Positions 35,102 to 45,400 of a stretch of 64,000 nucleotides of DNA are shown one piece after another. Numbering within the stretch: position 1 is the stretch's first letter; each line of letters starts with the position of its first letter. This DNA is from Blastococcus sp. TF02A-30 (GTDB taxonomy: Bacteria; Actinomycetota; Actinomycetes; Mycobacteriales; Geodermatophilaceae): assembly GCF_003319185.1 (NCBI RefSeq), contig NZ_QOHJ01000002.1, forward strand, positions 124,001 to 188,000. The letters run 5' to 3'. The notes under the pieces were generated by a model that had not been told where the DNA came from, made no database searches, and saw only the letters and a list, made by a program, of their open reading frames with translations. A program made the translations under genes and the position numbers.

Positions 35102-38100
35102 CGGACCGCCACCCCCCGCTCGGCGTCGGCGGGGCTGATCGCGAAGAGGACCGCGGCAGGGAAGGGCCACGGCTTCACGTCCTGATAGCGGGTCTCCACC
35201 GCCTCCCGTTCGCGACGGCGCTCGTCGTCGAGCTCGTCGAGCCTGGCGCGCATCTGCCGCAGGTCCCGCTCCGACTGGTGCTGCTCGACGTCGAACAACA
35301 TCGCCTCCGCTTCCTGCTCGAGCTTCTCGGCCGCGGCAATGGACTCGCGGAGCGTGCCGGCGAAGCGGGTGAAGATGGCGTCCACTCGGCCGAGGTCCTC
35401 CTCGCGCCGCTTCGCCAGCCGGTCCTCGACCTCCCGCGTCCGCCGCTCGACCCGGACCCGGATGGCGTCCTCGACACGGGACCGGAGGCCTGTTGCGTCG
35501 TCGTCCCAGGCCGTGGCGAGGTCGCGCGCGACCTCCTCTGGCGCGGCGGTCAGCTCATCGCCGTCCAACGCCCGGGCCAGCAACTCCTCGGCCCGCTCGA
35601 CTCCGACCTGCTGCCGTCGGGCCAGCCGCGTGCCGGCCAGGAAGACCTCCTCGTGCAGCCGGATGCCGCCCCGACCGACCAGGACGAGCCGGACGACCGC
35701 GGCGGCGAAGGACTCGTCGAGCCCGGGGACCACGACGGCGCTGACCCGGTTCAGGTCGGTCTCCCCGCCCCACAGGGCCGACCGGAGGAGACGGGTGGAC
35801 CGCTGGAGCAGCGGGTGGCCCAGGTGGGCGTGGACGACGTCCGTGGTGGCGCGGGCGACGCCCTGGTCGAACGTGATGGGCCGCAGGCGGTCCGGCTCCA
35901 GTCGGCTGGCCAGGCCCCGGGTGACCGGTTCCCAGGAGCGCGCGAGGGACGGCAGCTCGAAGACCTCGGCGCCGCCGTCCTCCACCTGGCTGGGGATGAG
36001 TCGAGGCTGCATGTCGAGGTCCAGGGCGGTCTCGACCACGCGCCGGAGGTTCATCGGCCGCAGGTGCAGGCTCTCCCGGTCCTCCTCCAGCTGGGTCTCA
36101 AGCGCGGTCAGCTCGGCGTTCACCTGCCGCTGCCCCAGCAGCATCTCGTTGATCGCCCGGTCGCCCTCGGGGGCCTGCTCGCTCGACCTCGGGGTGAGGG
36201 CGGCACCGGTGAGCTGTCGCTGGATGTCGGGCGCGATGATCTCGTTCGCCGACCCGAGGTCCAGCTCGACCCGGGCGATCTTCGTCGCGACCCGAGCGAG
36301 GAAGTCGACGTCCGACGCCAGGCCGGAGCGGCCCGCCACCGGCGTGAAGTGCCGGATATCGGGCTGGTGGTCCTGGCCGTACCGGTCGACCCGGCCGATC
36401 CGCTGCTCGAGCCGGTTCGGGTTGAACGGGATGTCGTAGTTGAACAGTCGGTGGCAGTTGGCCTGCAGGTCGATGCCCTCGCCGGCGGCGTCGGTGGCGA
36501 GCAGGATGCGGACCTTGGTCTTGCTCGGCGGCTCGTTGAACTGTGCGCGCGTGATCTCCCGCTGCTCGGGGTCGGTGCCGCCGTCGATGACCGCGATCCG
36601 GTCGGCGTCGTAGTCGTGCTGGAGCAGGTTGTCCCTGACCCAGTACAGGGTGTCGACGTACTCGGTGAAGACGACGATCCGCTCGTCGAGCCAGAGGTCG
36701 CCGGCGAGCAGCACGCCGTCGAGGTGGCGGACCAGGGCCGCCAGACGGGAGTCGACCGTGCCGTCGAACTCGTGCCCCCACTCGCTGAGCCACCGGAGGT
36801 CCGCGATGTCCTCGTCGGTCAGTGGCGGGAGCTTTCGTCGCGTGTTGGCGAGGGTCAGCAGCTCGGTCTGGTCGGACTTCCCTTCCTCGAGGTCGTCTGC
36901 GTCGACGCCCAGGACGTCGTCATAGTCGCCGGTCAGTTCGGCGTCCACACCGCGGAGCCGCGTCTCCAGGTAGACGTCGACCGTGCGGGCGAAGGCGACG
37001 GGGGAGGAGAAGAAGCGCTTCTTCAGCAGGAGCGTCGCCATGTCGCGGGCTTGCTTGGCTGCGCCGTCGCCCGTGGCCACCGCCTTGTCGCGCCGGTTCG
37101 TGAAGGCGAGGAGGCGCTCGTAGGCATCCTCCTCGGCGGGCGTGGGCTGGAACGGCAGCGCGGTGACCTGGCGCTCCTGGAAGCCCTTCGCCTCCTTCAG
37201 GTCGCGCTTCAGCCGGCGGACCGCGACCTCGCGCAGCGCCGAACGGTCGATGTGCGAGCCGCGCACGAAGCGCTGCGGATCGACCATCTCCAGCAGGGCG
37301 GTGAACGACTCGACGTAGCCGTTGTGCGGAGTGGCGCTGAGGAACAGGCGGTGCTCGCACTTCTCGGCCAGCTCGCGGACGGCGTGCGTGCGCCGCGAGT
37401 CGACGGCATAGCCGCGCCGGGTGATGTTCAGCTTGTCGACCCGCTGCGGGCTCGAAGGGGCGACGTGGTGCGCCTCGTCCACGATCAAGATGTCGTAGGC
37501 GAACCGGCGGGCGCCCTCTCGCCTCGCCGTCTGCGCGTACACGTCGCGGAGGAGGCGCTGGGCGCGCTGCCCCGGCAGCCACGACATCGAGACGATGATG
37601 CGCGGGAAGAGCGTGAACGGGTTGGCGTGCAGACCGTGGCTGCGACGGACCTCGCGCATCGTCTCCGAGTTGATGATCGTGAAGTCGAGCCCGAACTTCT
37701 CGAGCATCTCGTCCTGCCACTTCAGGGCCAGACCGGCGGGGCAGACGATGATCGCGGTGCGGGCGCGGTGGCGGAGGAAGAGCTCCTGGGCGACGAGCCC
37801 CGCCTCGATGGTCTTGCCGAGACCCACGTCGTCGGCGAGCAGGAGGTTGGCGCGGGTCTCCCGGAGCGCGCGGCGCAGCGGCTCGAGCTGGTAGGCCTCG
37901 ACGTTGGCGCCGCTGCGGAAAGGCGCCTGGACGACCTGGGAGTCGGCGGAAGTGATCGCGCCCCAGCGGAGGGCGTCGATGAAGGCGGCAAGCCGGCTGG
38001 GGTCGTCGAAGCGGCCGGGGTCGATCGCGGTCGGCAGGCCGAGCTCCGGTCGCAGTGAGCGCCCCTGCTCGAGCTCCCAGACGACCTGCAACTCCTCGCC

Positions 38101-38325
38101 GAGCCGGTCTTCTTCGAGAGATTGGAGCGTGACCGCGTGCTGCAGGCCGGTGGTGGCGTCGTCAGCACCGCTCCGGGGGAGACCCTGCACCCGGACGTCG
38201 GTGACCGCCCAGGTGGCGCCGCGGACTCGTGCGATCTGACCGATTTCGGGGACGGAGCGGGTGTCCGCGCTGGACGTTCCCCTTCCCGAGGTGGTTCGGA
38301 TCTCGCTCGCCTGCGCTGCCGTCAC
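35098..38325 (-). CDS. drmD: DrmD, SNF2-like helicase of DISARM
   Basis: About 1075 residues from GTG (VTAAQASEIRTTSGRG); the start is uncertain and could lie 30-40 codons further in. SF2/SNF2 motifs: LLLADDVGLGKTIEAGLVAQEL (about 168), ILIVDEAHHV (about 283), LFLSATPHNGYVESF, and ATDAAGEGIDLQANCHRLFNYDIPFNPNRLEQRIGRVDRYGQ. A charged coiled-coil C-terminus follows. This subunit marks class 1 DISARM. It is the first gene of the operon, so the promoter should lie in the 223 bases before the divergent EcsC gene. Confidence 0.94.
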   Translation of the reverse strand: MTAAQASEIRTTSGRGTSSADTRSVPEIGQIARVRGATWAVTDVRVQGLPRSGADDATTGLQHAVTLQSLEEDRLGEELQVVWELEQGRSLRPELGLPTAIDPGRFDDPSRLAAFIDALRWGAITSADSQVVQAPFRSGANVEAYQLEPLRRALRETRANLLLADDVGLGKTIEAGLVAQELFLRHRARTAIIVCPAGLALKWQDEMLEKFGLDFTIINSETMREVRRSHGLHANPFTLFPRIIVSMSWLPGQRAQRLLRDVYAQTARREGARRFAYDILIVDEAHHVAPSSPQRVDKLNITRRGYAVDSRRTHAVRELAEKCEHRLFLSATPHNGYVESFTALLEMVDPQRFVRGSHIDRSALREVAVRRLKRDLKEAKGFQERQVTALPFQPTPAEEDAYERLLAFTNRRDKAVATGDGAAKQARDMATLLLKKRFFSSPVAFARTVDVYLETRLRGVDAELTGDYDDVLGVDADDLEEGKSDQTELLTLANTRRKLPPLTDEDIADLRWLSEWGHEFDGTVDSRLAALVRHLDGVLLAGDLWLDERIVVFTEYVDTLYWVRDNLLQHDYDADRIAVIDGGTDPEQREITRAQFNEPPSKTKVRILLATDAAGEGIDLQANCHRLFNYDIPFNPNRLEQRIGRVDRYGQDHQPDIRHFTPVAGRSGLASDVDFLARVATKIARVELDLGSANEIIAPDIQRQLTGAALTPRSSEQAPEGDRAINEMLLGQRQVNAELTALETQLEEDRESLHLRPMNLRRVVETALDLDMQPRLIPSQVEDGGAEVFELPSLARSWEPVTRGLASRLEPDRLRPITFDQGVARATTDVVHAHLGHPLLQRSTRLLRSALWGGETDLNRVSAVVVPGLDESFAAAVVRLVLVGRGGIRLHEEVFLAGTRLARRQQVGVERAEELLARALDGDELTAAPEEVARDLATAWDDDATGLRSRVEDAIRVRVERRTREVEDRLAKRREEDLGRVDAIFTRFAGTLRESIAAAEKLEQEAEAMLFDVEQHQSERDLRQMRARLDELDDERRREREAVETRYQDVKPWPFPAAVLFAISPADAERGVAVR

Positions 38326-38548
38326 GAGCGGGACAGTAGTTCCGAGACGTAGATGCGTCGCCCCTCGTCGGTGGTACGTGTGTCGGAGGGGTTCGAGGTG
38401 CGGGTGTGGCGGGTGGATCTCCGGAACCAACTGTCCCGGCTGTGACGGTCTGCCACTTTCGGACCAGTCGACCCGGCGTCCCCGGTTCCCCACGTCTTCG
38501 CGCTCTACGCTCCGCCACTGACGTCAACCAGATACGGGGAGTTCCAGA

Positions 38549-39220
38549 ATGTCCGCACGTCGTGAAGAGCCGACCGCCGAGGACGCTGGCCTCGTCAAGG
38601 CCGGCGAGTAACTCGTCGAGCAGCTCCTGAAGCTCGGGATCAACGGATTCGGTCCTTTCAAGGGTGCCGCCGACTCGGCGGCGGAGGCGCTCAAGGGCCG
38701 CACACCCGAGCAGGCGATCAGGGTGTCGGTTCGCAACCACGTAGCGATCGCGGGTGCACAAGGATTCGTGACCAAAGTCGGCGGGCTGGTGACCCTCCCG
38801 GTCGCTCTGCCGGCGAACATCGGCGCCTCCTATCTGGTGCAGACACACCTTGCGGGTGCCATCGCCGCGGTCCGCGGGCACGACTTGGACAGCGAGGAGG
38901 TGCGCTCGGCGGTCCTCCTCTGCCTGGTCGGCAACATGGGTGCCGAGGTGATCAAGCGGTTCGGCGTGACCGTGGGGACGAAGGTGAGTCACACGCTCAT
39001 CAAAAAGCTCCCGGTGGCGGTGCTGCGGCAGATCAACAAGCGGGTTGGCTTCATGCTCGTGGCGAAGTACGGCACCAAGCGAGCGGTCGTAACCCTCGCG
39101 AAGGGCGTGCCGCTCGTCGGTGGTGTCATCGGGGGTGGTGTGGATGCCGTAGTCACCCGCACCGTGGGCTCCGTCGCGGACAAGATGTTCGCCCCGGAAG
39201 TGGAGATCTCCGCCGCTTGA
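38549..39220 (+). pseudogene. EcsC family protein with in-frame stop codon
   Basis: The ATG opens MSARREEPTAEDAGLVKAGE, then TAA at 38609-38611. The same frame continues as LVEQLLKLGINGFGPFKGAADSAAEALKGRTPEQAIRVSV... to the end. The downstream part is EcsC-like: hydrophobic VTLPVALPANIGASYLVQTHLAGAIAAVRG, then KLPVAVLRQINKRVGFMLVAKYG...VPLVGGVIGGGVDAVVTRTVGSVADKMF. One base change (for example GAA to TAA) explains the stop; no frameshift is needed. A GTG at 38723 could start a shortened 165-residue product. It is divergent from drmD. EcsC proteins are membrane-associated and of unclear function. Confidence 0.7.
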
Positions 39221-39512
39221 GTGCAGTCCTTCCCGCGCCGGACGACGTCGTCCTTCGCAACGTGTCGAGCGGGGCTGCGTCGTCGGTCCACGATGAAGCA
39301 GGAGTGCGCGCGATTTCGAACTTTCCCCGCCTCCTCGTCGCTGAATCCGGCGGACGGCTGAGACTCGCGGGTCTACAGGGGTTGCTGTACCGAGGAGTGC
39401 ACTCGAAGCGGTGATGCCGCCGGAGGGTCGAGGGGAACTGTCGTTCCGAGATGGCAGGGTCCGCTCAGGCCTCGGCAGGGTGGCCGAGTTCCAACGGGGA
39501 GTTCTTGCATCC

Positions 39513-40238
39513 ATGACGTCTACGACCCTCTTCCGCGTCCCTCCGTCGGATGACGTGGTCGCGAACGTCGCAGAGCGCGTCGCGGCGCTGCGCCCCCGTC
39601 CGCGCGAGCAGCGCTGGGCCAGCTTGTCCGCGTGCGTGCTGGACGCCGTCTGGAGCATCGGGGCTCGTTACGACGGCGTGGTCGCGCCGTTGGTCCGGCG
39701 GGTCCTCGAGGACGGGGCCACGGGCTCGTTGGTGACATCGGATGTGCCCCAGGAGGACGTCTACCCCCTGGATCGGTTCATGGACCGATTCCCGGACGAG
39801 GAGGCGCTGCTCGCTGTCGCCAGGAACCGCCAGCGGACGTCCACCCGGAGCGGGATCACGAAGGCGCAGGCGGTTCTCGGCTACATCCGTGTGCTGCTGG
39901 AGCACGGGGTCTGCGACCTCGCGGACGCGAATCGAGCTCTGGGAACGGCGCCCCTCCTGGCGTCCATCGAGAACGGCATGCGTCGCGTCCGCGGTGAAGG
40001 GCGGTACGGCATCCGTCGCGGCTACTTCTGGATGCTGTGCGGGGACGACGGGCGCATCAAGCCGGACCGGATGGTGTTGAGGTGGCTGGCTCCTCTTGGT
40101 GTCCGTGATCCCGAGGTCGCTCAGCAGCTGCTGATCGACGTCGCCGCCTTCTTGAGCCAGAACGGGGCGTCGCCCGTCACGCCCTGGGAAGTCGACCACG
40201 CAATCTGGTCCGCTGCGCGGGCCGGAGCGACGTCGTGA
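39513..40238 (+). CDS. Hypothetical protein, first gene of helicase operon
   Basis: 241 residues from ATG (MTSTTLFRVPPSDDVVANVAERV), with GGGGAG upstream. The helical sequence LDAVWSIGARYDGVVAPLVRRVLE, then GMRRVRGEGRYGIRRGYFWMLCGDDGRIKPDRMVLRWLAPLGV, is reminiscent of the helix-hairpin-helix glycosylase-like (endonuclease III) fold. No catalytic Lys/Asp set can be assigned with certainty. Its stop overlaps the helicase start by 4 bases (GTGA), so the two are co-translated. Likely an accessory or DNA-reading component. Confidence 0.75.
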   Translation: MTSTTLFRVPPSDDVVANVAERVAALRPRPREQRWASLSACVLDAVWSIGARYDGVVAPLVRRVLEDGATGSLVTSDVPQEDVYPLDRFMDRFPDEEALLAVARNRQRTSTRSGITKAQAVLGYIRVLLEHGVCDLADANRALGTAPLLASIENGMRRVRGEGRYGIRRGYFWMLCGDDGRIKPDRMVLRWLAPLGVRDPEVAQQLLIDVAAFLSQNGASPVTPWEVDHAIWSAARAGATS

Positions 40239-42493
40239 CTGCGTCTGCGACAGCTCCGGTGGCTTTCGACCACCCTGAGCACGAACTCGAGCAGGCCTAC
40301 GTCGCCCGGGCCTACGAGCTGCTCGACAAGGGCCTCGCCAGCGTCGAGCACACGTACCAGAGCTACGAGGAAGGCAATCGAGCGACGGCGACGGCGCTGA
40401 AGCGCGCCTTGGAGATCCTCCGCAACAGTCGCGGCACCGGGCAGCTCGTCTTCGGGCGTATCGACCAGGACGGGAAGCCGCTCTACATCGGTCGCCGTCG
40501 AGTCCACGACGAGTCGAAGAACCTCGTCGTTGCCAGCTGGCACGCACCTGCCGCGCAGGTCTACTACGAAGCCGCGCCGGCGGACCCGCGTGGACTCGAG
40601 CTCAAGCGCGTGTTCAGCGAGCAGGACCGCGTGCTGTCGAAGGTGGTCGACGAGATCACCGCCGCTGCGGCCGCTGACGCGCTGGACGACGACGTCACGC
40701 GTCCAACGCCGATCAGCGACGCCCTGCTGAACGAGCTGGACCGTTCTCGTGACGGCGCCATGCGTGAGGTCGTCGCGACCATCCAGGCCGAGCAATTCCG
40801 CATCATCAGGGCGTCGCGGAACCAGGTGCTCGTCGTCCAGGGCGGGCCGGGAACCGGCAAGACCGTCGTGGGGCTTCACCGCGCCGCTTGGCTGGCGTTC
40901 AACGACAAGGCCCTGCGCCGAGCGGGCATCCTCGTCGTCGCTCCCAGCACGGCATTTCTCGCGTACATGAGTGGTGTCCTGCCGTCGCTGGACGCCTCGG
41001 ACATCCTGCAGGTCGATCTCTCCTCGCTGTACGCCGGAGAAGCCGCGACCGTCGGTGCCGACGCCCCCGACGTCGCGCGGGTCAAGGGGAGCGCCGCGAT
41101 GGCGATGGTCCTGCAGCGGTCGCTGCAGGCCCGACGGGGATGGGGGGACGGGGCCCTCGAGCTCTCGCTCGGTGGTAGCCGGGTCGTGCTCCCCGCCGAG
41201 CGCATCCACGGCCTGATCGACGACGTCAGCCGGCGCGATCTGCCGCACAACCAGGCGCGAGACGTCCTCCGGCAGGCGCTTTCTTCGGCGGCGTTCGCGG
41301 CGTACGTCGACGCCCAGGTCGAGGCGGGACGGGCGGTCATCGCGACCGAACCGTCCATCCGCCGGCTGTCGACGTTCACGAACGCTCTCGACCGGATGTG
41401 GCCCACCTTCACGGCCGAGGAACTGCTCCGCAGCCTCTACGGAACGCAGTCCTGGCTCGTCGAGGCAGCCTCGGGCGTCCTCTCGGCCGACGAGCGTGCC
41501 GGGCTCTATCGGGAGGCCCAGGCGAGCATCGCCGACGAGCCGTGGACCGTGGACGACCTCTTCTGCCTCGACGAGCTGTCCTTCCTGCTCAACGGCGAGG
41601 TGCGCACGTACGGGCACGTCGTGGTCGACGAGGCGCAGGACCTCTCGCCGATGCGGGCGCGAGCCCTGGCGCGACGATGCCCGGAGGGATCGTTCACCGT
41701 GCTCGGTGACCTGGCGCAGGCCACCGGCCCCTGGATCCGGGACGACTGGACCGAGCTGACCGATCACCTGGCCAGCACGGTCGTGGGCGTCGAGACGCTC
41801 TCCATCGGTTACCGCGTCCCGGGAGAGGTGCTGGAGCTGGCTTCCCGGCTCCTGCCGCTCATCTCGCCCGGTCTGACCGCCCCACGTTCCGTCCGCGTGG
41901 GGGCTGGAGCTCCCACGGTTCATCTGGACGAAGCCGAACCCGCGGAAGACCGCGCCCTCTCGATAGCGCGGGCCGACGTCGAGGCCGGCATGACCACGGC
42001 TGTCGTCGTGCCGGATCTCGCCTACGACTGGCTGCTTCCGGCCTACCGCGAGGTGGACGACTCGATCGGCGATGGCCGGAGCGGTGACTTCGGTCAGCCG
42101 CTGACCATCGTTCCTGCCTCGTTGGTCAAAGGTCTGGAGTTCGACTCGGTCGTCGTCCTCAATCCGACCGAGCTGGCGCGGGCGACGACCGACGGGCAGC
42201 GGCTGCTCTACGTGGCCATGACGCGGTGCACCCAGGTGCTTCGCCTCGTGGACGACGACCAGCTTCCCGAGGGGCTGGACCACCTCGTGCCGCCGCGGCC
42301 GGCGATCGAAGGGAACGACGCCAGCCCGCAGCACGACGACCGCGCCATCGAGGTGTCGGTGCAGCTGACCGCTGCGGCGGACGCCGATCCGCTCCTCGAA
42401 CTCATCGCACTGCTGGACGAAGACGATCGTCGCCTGGTTGCCGACCTCGTGCGCCGACTCGTGCAAGGAGGCATCCGTGACACGCTCTTCTGA
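40235..42493 (+). CDS. HelD/UvrD-like SF1 helicase
   Basis: 752 residues, GTG start inside the previous stop. The N-terminal about 125 residues resemble HelD proteins (GRIDQDGKPLYIGRRRVHDESKNLVVASWHAPAAQVYYEAAPADPRGLELKRVF). Helicase motifs: I VVQGGPGTGKTVVGLHRAAWLAF (about 203), II VVVDEAQDLSPM (about 463), and a late motif ASLVKGLEFDSVVVLNP...RLLYVAMTRCTQVL. HelD displaces RNA polymerase, but in this setting, co-translated with a giant helicase-nuclease, it more likely serves DNA defence. The C-terminal acidic tail overlaps the next start by 17 bases. Confidence 0.9.
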   Translation: MTASATAPVAFDHPEHELEQAYVARAYELLDKGLASVEHTYQSYEEGNRATATALKRALEILRNSRGTGQLVFGRIDQDGKPLYIGRRRVHDESKNLVVASWHAPAAQVYYEAAPADPRGLELKRVFSEQDRVLSKVVDEITAAAAADALDDDVTRPTPISDALLNELDRSRDGAMREVVATIQAEQFRIIRASRNQVLVVQGGPGTGKTVVGLHRAAWLAFNDKALRRAGILVVAPSTAFLAYMSGVLPSLDASDILQVDLSSLYAGEAATVGADAPDVARVKGSAAMAMVLQRSLQARRGWGDGALELSLGGSRVVLPAERIHGLIDDVSRRDLPHNQARDVLRQALSSAAFAAYVDAQVEAGRAVIATEPSIRRLSTFTNALDRMWPTFTAEELLRSLYGTQSWLVEAASGVLSADERAGLYREAQASIADEPWTVDDLFCLDELSFLLNGEVRTYGHVVVDEAQDLSPMRARALARRCPEGSFTVLGDLAQATGPWIRDDWTELTDHLASTVVGVETLSIGYRVPGEVLELASRLLPLISPGLTAPRSVRVGAGAPTVHLDEAEPAEDRALSIARADVEAGMTTAVVVPDLAYDWLLPAYREVDDSIGDGRSGDFGQPLTIVPASLVKGLEFDSVVVLNPTELARATTDGQRLLYVAMTRCTQVLRLVDDDQLPEGLDHLVPPRPAIEGNDASPQHDDRAIEVSVQLTAAADADPLLELIALLDEDDRRLVADLVRRLVQGGIRDTLF

Positions 42494-45400
42494 CCGCGCC
42501 GGCAGCACGGAAGCGGAGGTCGACCTCGGCCTCCCGGACGCCCTCGACCGCAAGCTGCGGCGGCAGATTGCTGAGTGGCGTTCCGCGCTGGTCGCCGTCG
42601 ACGGTCGTCAGCGCCTCATCTACTTCCGGCACGTCCAGACCGCGTCCCTCGAGATCACCGCGCCACACCTCGACGAACTCTTGGACCTCGTGACCGGGGG
42701 CGCGGCAGAGGTCGTCTCCGCGGAGGCGACGAAGTCTGACGACGACGGGGGACGGCTCGGGGCGCAGCGCACGAAGCGACCGCGCATCGACGTCGGCAAC
42801 AAGACGCCGGAGAAGCTGCCCGGTGCACTGCGTCGTCTGGACCAGGTCAGCCAGAGCACGTACGCCGATCGGGGCTTCTGGAGCCTCTACGTCGGCGCCG
42901 GCTTCCTCAGCTGGGTCGATCCCGACGACAAGCCGGTCGAGAGCCCGCTGCTCCTGGTGCCGGTCCAGCTGCATCGTGAGGGCGACGCCGGCACCTGGTC
43001 ACTCGGGCCGACCGACGACGACGTCGTCGTCAATCCGGCCCTGCAGCTGGTGATGGAGCAGGACTACGGGATCTCGTTGCCGACTCCGGACGCCGACGGG
43101 GTCGTCATCGGGGACTACTTGAGCGAGGTCGTCGCTGCGGTCGCCGAGCAGCCGACCTGGTCCGTCGTCGAGCGCGCGGTGCTGACGAACTTCAGCTTCC
43201 ACAAGGAGGCCATCTTCCGGGATCTGCTCAACCACGAGCAGCAGGTCCTCGAACACCCGATGGTCCAGCTGCTCGCGCTCGGGCCGGACTCCCCGACGGG
43301 CGAGCAGTTCCACTTCGACCCGGTCGATCCGGCCGACGTCGACAAGGTCGTTCCTCCCGAGCAGCTGCTGAGCATCCTCGACGCGGATAGCAGTCAACGC
43401 CGGTGCATCCTCGCCGCGCGTGACGGGCGGAGCTTCGTGATGGACGGGCCGCCGGGGACCGGCAAGAGCCAGACGATCGCCAACATCATCGTCGAGCTCA
43501 TCGGCTCGGGCCGCTCCGTCCTGTTCGTCAGCGAGAAGGCGGCCGCGCTGGACGTCGTCCGCAACCGCCTCGCCGACCAGCAGCTCAGCCCGTTCCTCCT
43601 GGAGCTGCACAGCCACGCGGCCACCCGGAAGCAGGTGGCGGCGGAGCTCCACCGGGCGCTGACGCAGTCCCCGCGGGCATCCACGCGCTTCACCGAGGTC
43701 GAACGGTCGGCGCTCCTCCAGGATCGACAGCAGCTGACCGACCACGCCGAGGCGATGAACGAGGTGCGCAAGGCGCTCGGCCGCAGCCTCTTCGACGTCC
43801 TCGGCCGCGTGGCACACCTGGAGGACTACCGCCACGTCGCCGTGCCGGTGTCGGCGAGCTGGGCGGATCTCGACGACTCGACGCTGGCCGCCATCCTCGA
43901 GCGTGCCCCTCGACTGGCGCGAGCATGGGAGCCGGTTCTCCAGGGGGACGACTACCTCTGGCGCGACCTCGCAGAGTCGGCGACGGCGCAGCTCGACGTC
44001 GAGGGCATGCGCCGGACCGCGCAGCGAGCCAGGGACGCGCTCGTCGCGCTCCGTGGACGCTGTGCCGCCGTCGACGAAGACCTCGGCATGTCCTTCGGTG
44101 GACGCCAGGACGACGTGCAGCGACGACGCGAGGTGCTGGCGCTGGTCGAGGCTCGCCCCGAGGGCGCGCTGGTCTCGTGGCTGTCGGCCTCCGAGCACGA
44201 CTTCCCGTTCCTCCGTGAGCGTGCGGAGGCGCTCCAAGAGCACGCCTCGGAGTTCCGTGAGGTCAGTTCGCGGCTGCTCCGTGAGGCGGGCGAGCGCCAC
44301 GCAGAACTGGACAGCGACCTCGCAGGAGACGTCGCATCGATCCTCGACGCGGGCCGCATGGGATGGGCTCCCGGAGAGAAGACGACCGCCAGCCGGTCGC
44401 GAGAACTGGTGCAGTGGCTGACCGAGCTGCCGCAGCGCCTGCTCGAGGTCAACGAGATGTCGCAGCGGCTGGGTGGCGCGCTGGGCTTCGGCGCCGAGAA
44501 CCCGACGCTGTCGATCGCTGGCCGACTCGCCGATCTGGCCGTGCTGGGTGACGCGACCACGCGGCCGCTGGCCCCGTGGTTCAACCCCACCGTGCATGCG
44601 GCGCTCCAGGAGTCCGAACGCGTGCTGAGCACGTTGGTAACCACCATGCGCGAGCGGCGCGTCGCGCTGGAAGGCGTCTTCACCCCGGCTGCGCTGGAGC
44701 TCGATCTCGCCGGCCTGACCCACCGGTTCCGCGAAGTGCACACGGGGATCCGTCGGTGGTCGGGGCAGGCCCGTGCGGATCGCAAGCAGCTCAAGGCGGT
44801 GACCGTCTCCGGGAAGGCATCTCCCGATGTTCTCGCGCTCCTGGGGGAGGCCGCTGAGTGGCAGCGAGCGGAACGTGCGCTCGACCAGGGCGAGGTCGAC
44901 CACGCGGCCCGGCTCGGTTCCTACTACCGCCGGGGTGAGACGGACTTCGGCCGGCTGGCGTCGGCGATCGACATCGCGCGGCAGGCGGTCCGCCTGGCCG
45001 GCGAGGATCTGGACATCCGTGCGCTCTCCAGCCAACTGGGGGCGGACGGGGAAGCGGACCCGCTCCTCACCACGCAGGGGGCGCGGCTGCAGACGCTCAT
45101 CGCCCGGCTGCGCAGCGAGGCCGAGGAGCACGTGGGTCGCTACGCGCAGACCGTCATGGACATGCCGCTCCACCGACTGGCGGAGTGGTGCCAACGAGGG
45201 ATCACCGCTTACGAACCGGGGGTCCAGGCGCTGGAACACGTCGCCGGCGTTACCGGTCGGGACGTCACGGCCGGCGAGGCACGCAACCTCCTGGGTGTCG
45301 CTCGGCTGCGGGACGACGCGAGCGGGCGCATCTTCGAGACCTACGAGGCCGACCAGGAGCGGCTGGGCGCCTCCTACCGCGGGGTCGACACCGCGTGGGA

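Noticed and set aside
39217-39414. Possible small gene directly after the EcsC frame (TTG start)
   Set aside because: No ribosome site, no family pattern and weak codon bias; likely non-coding spacer.
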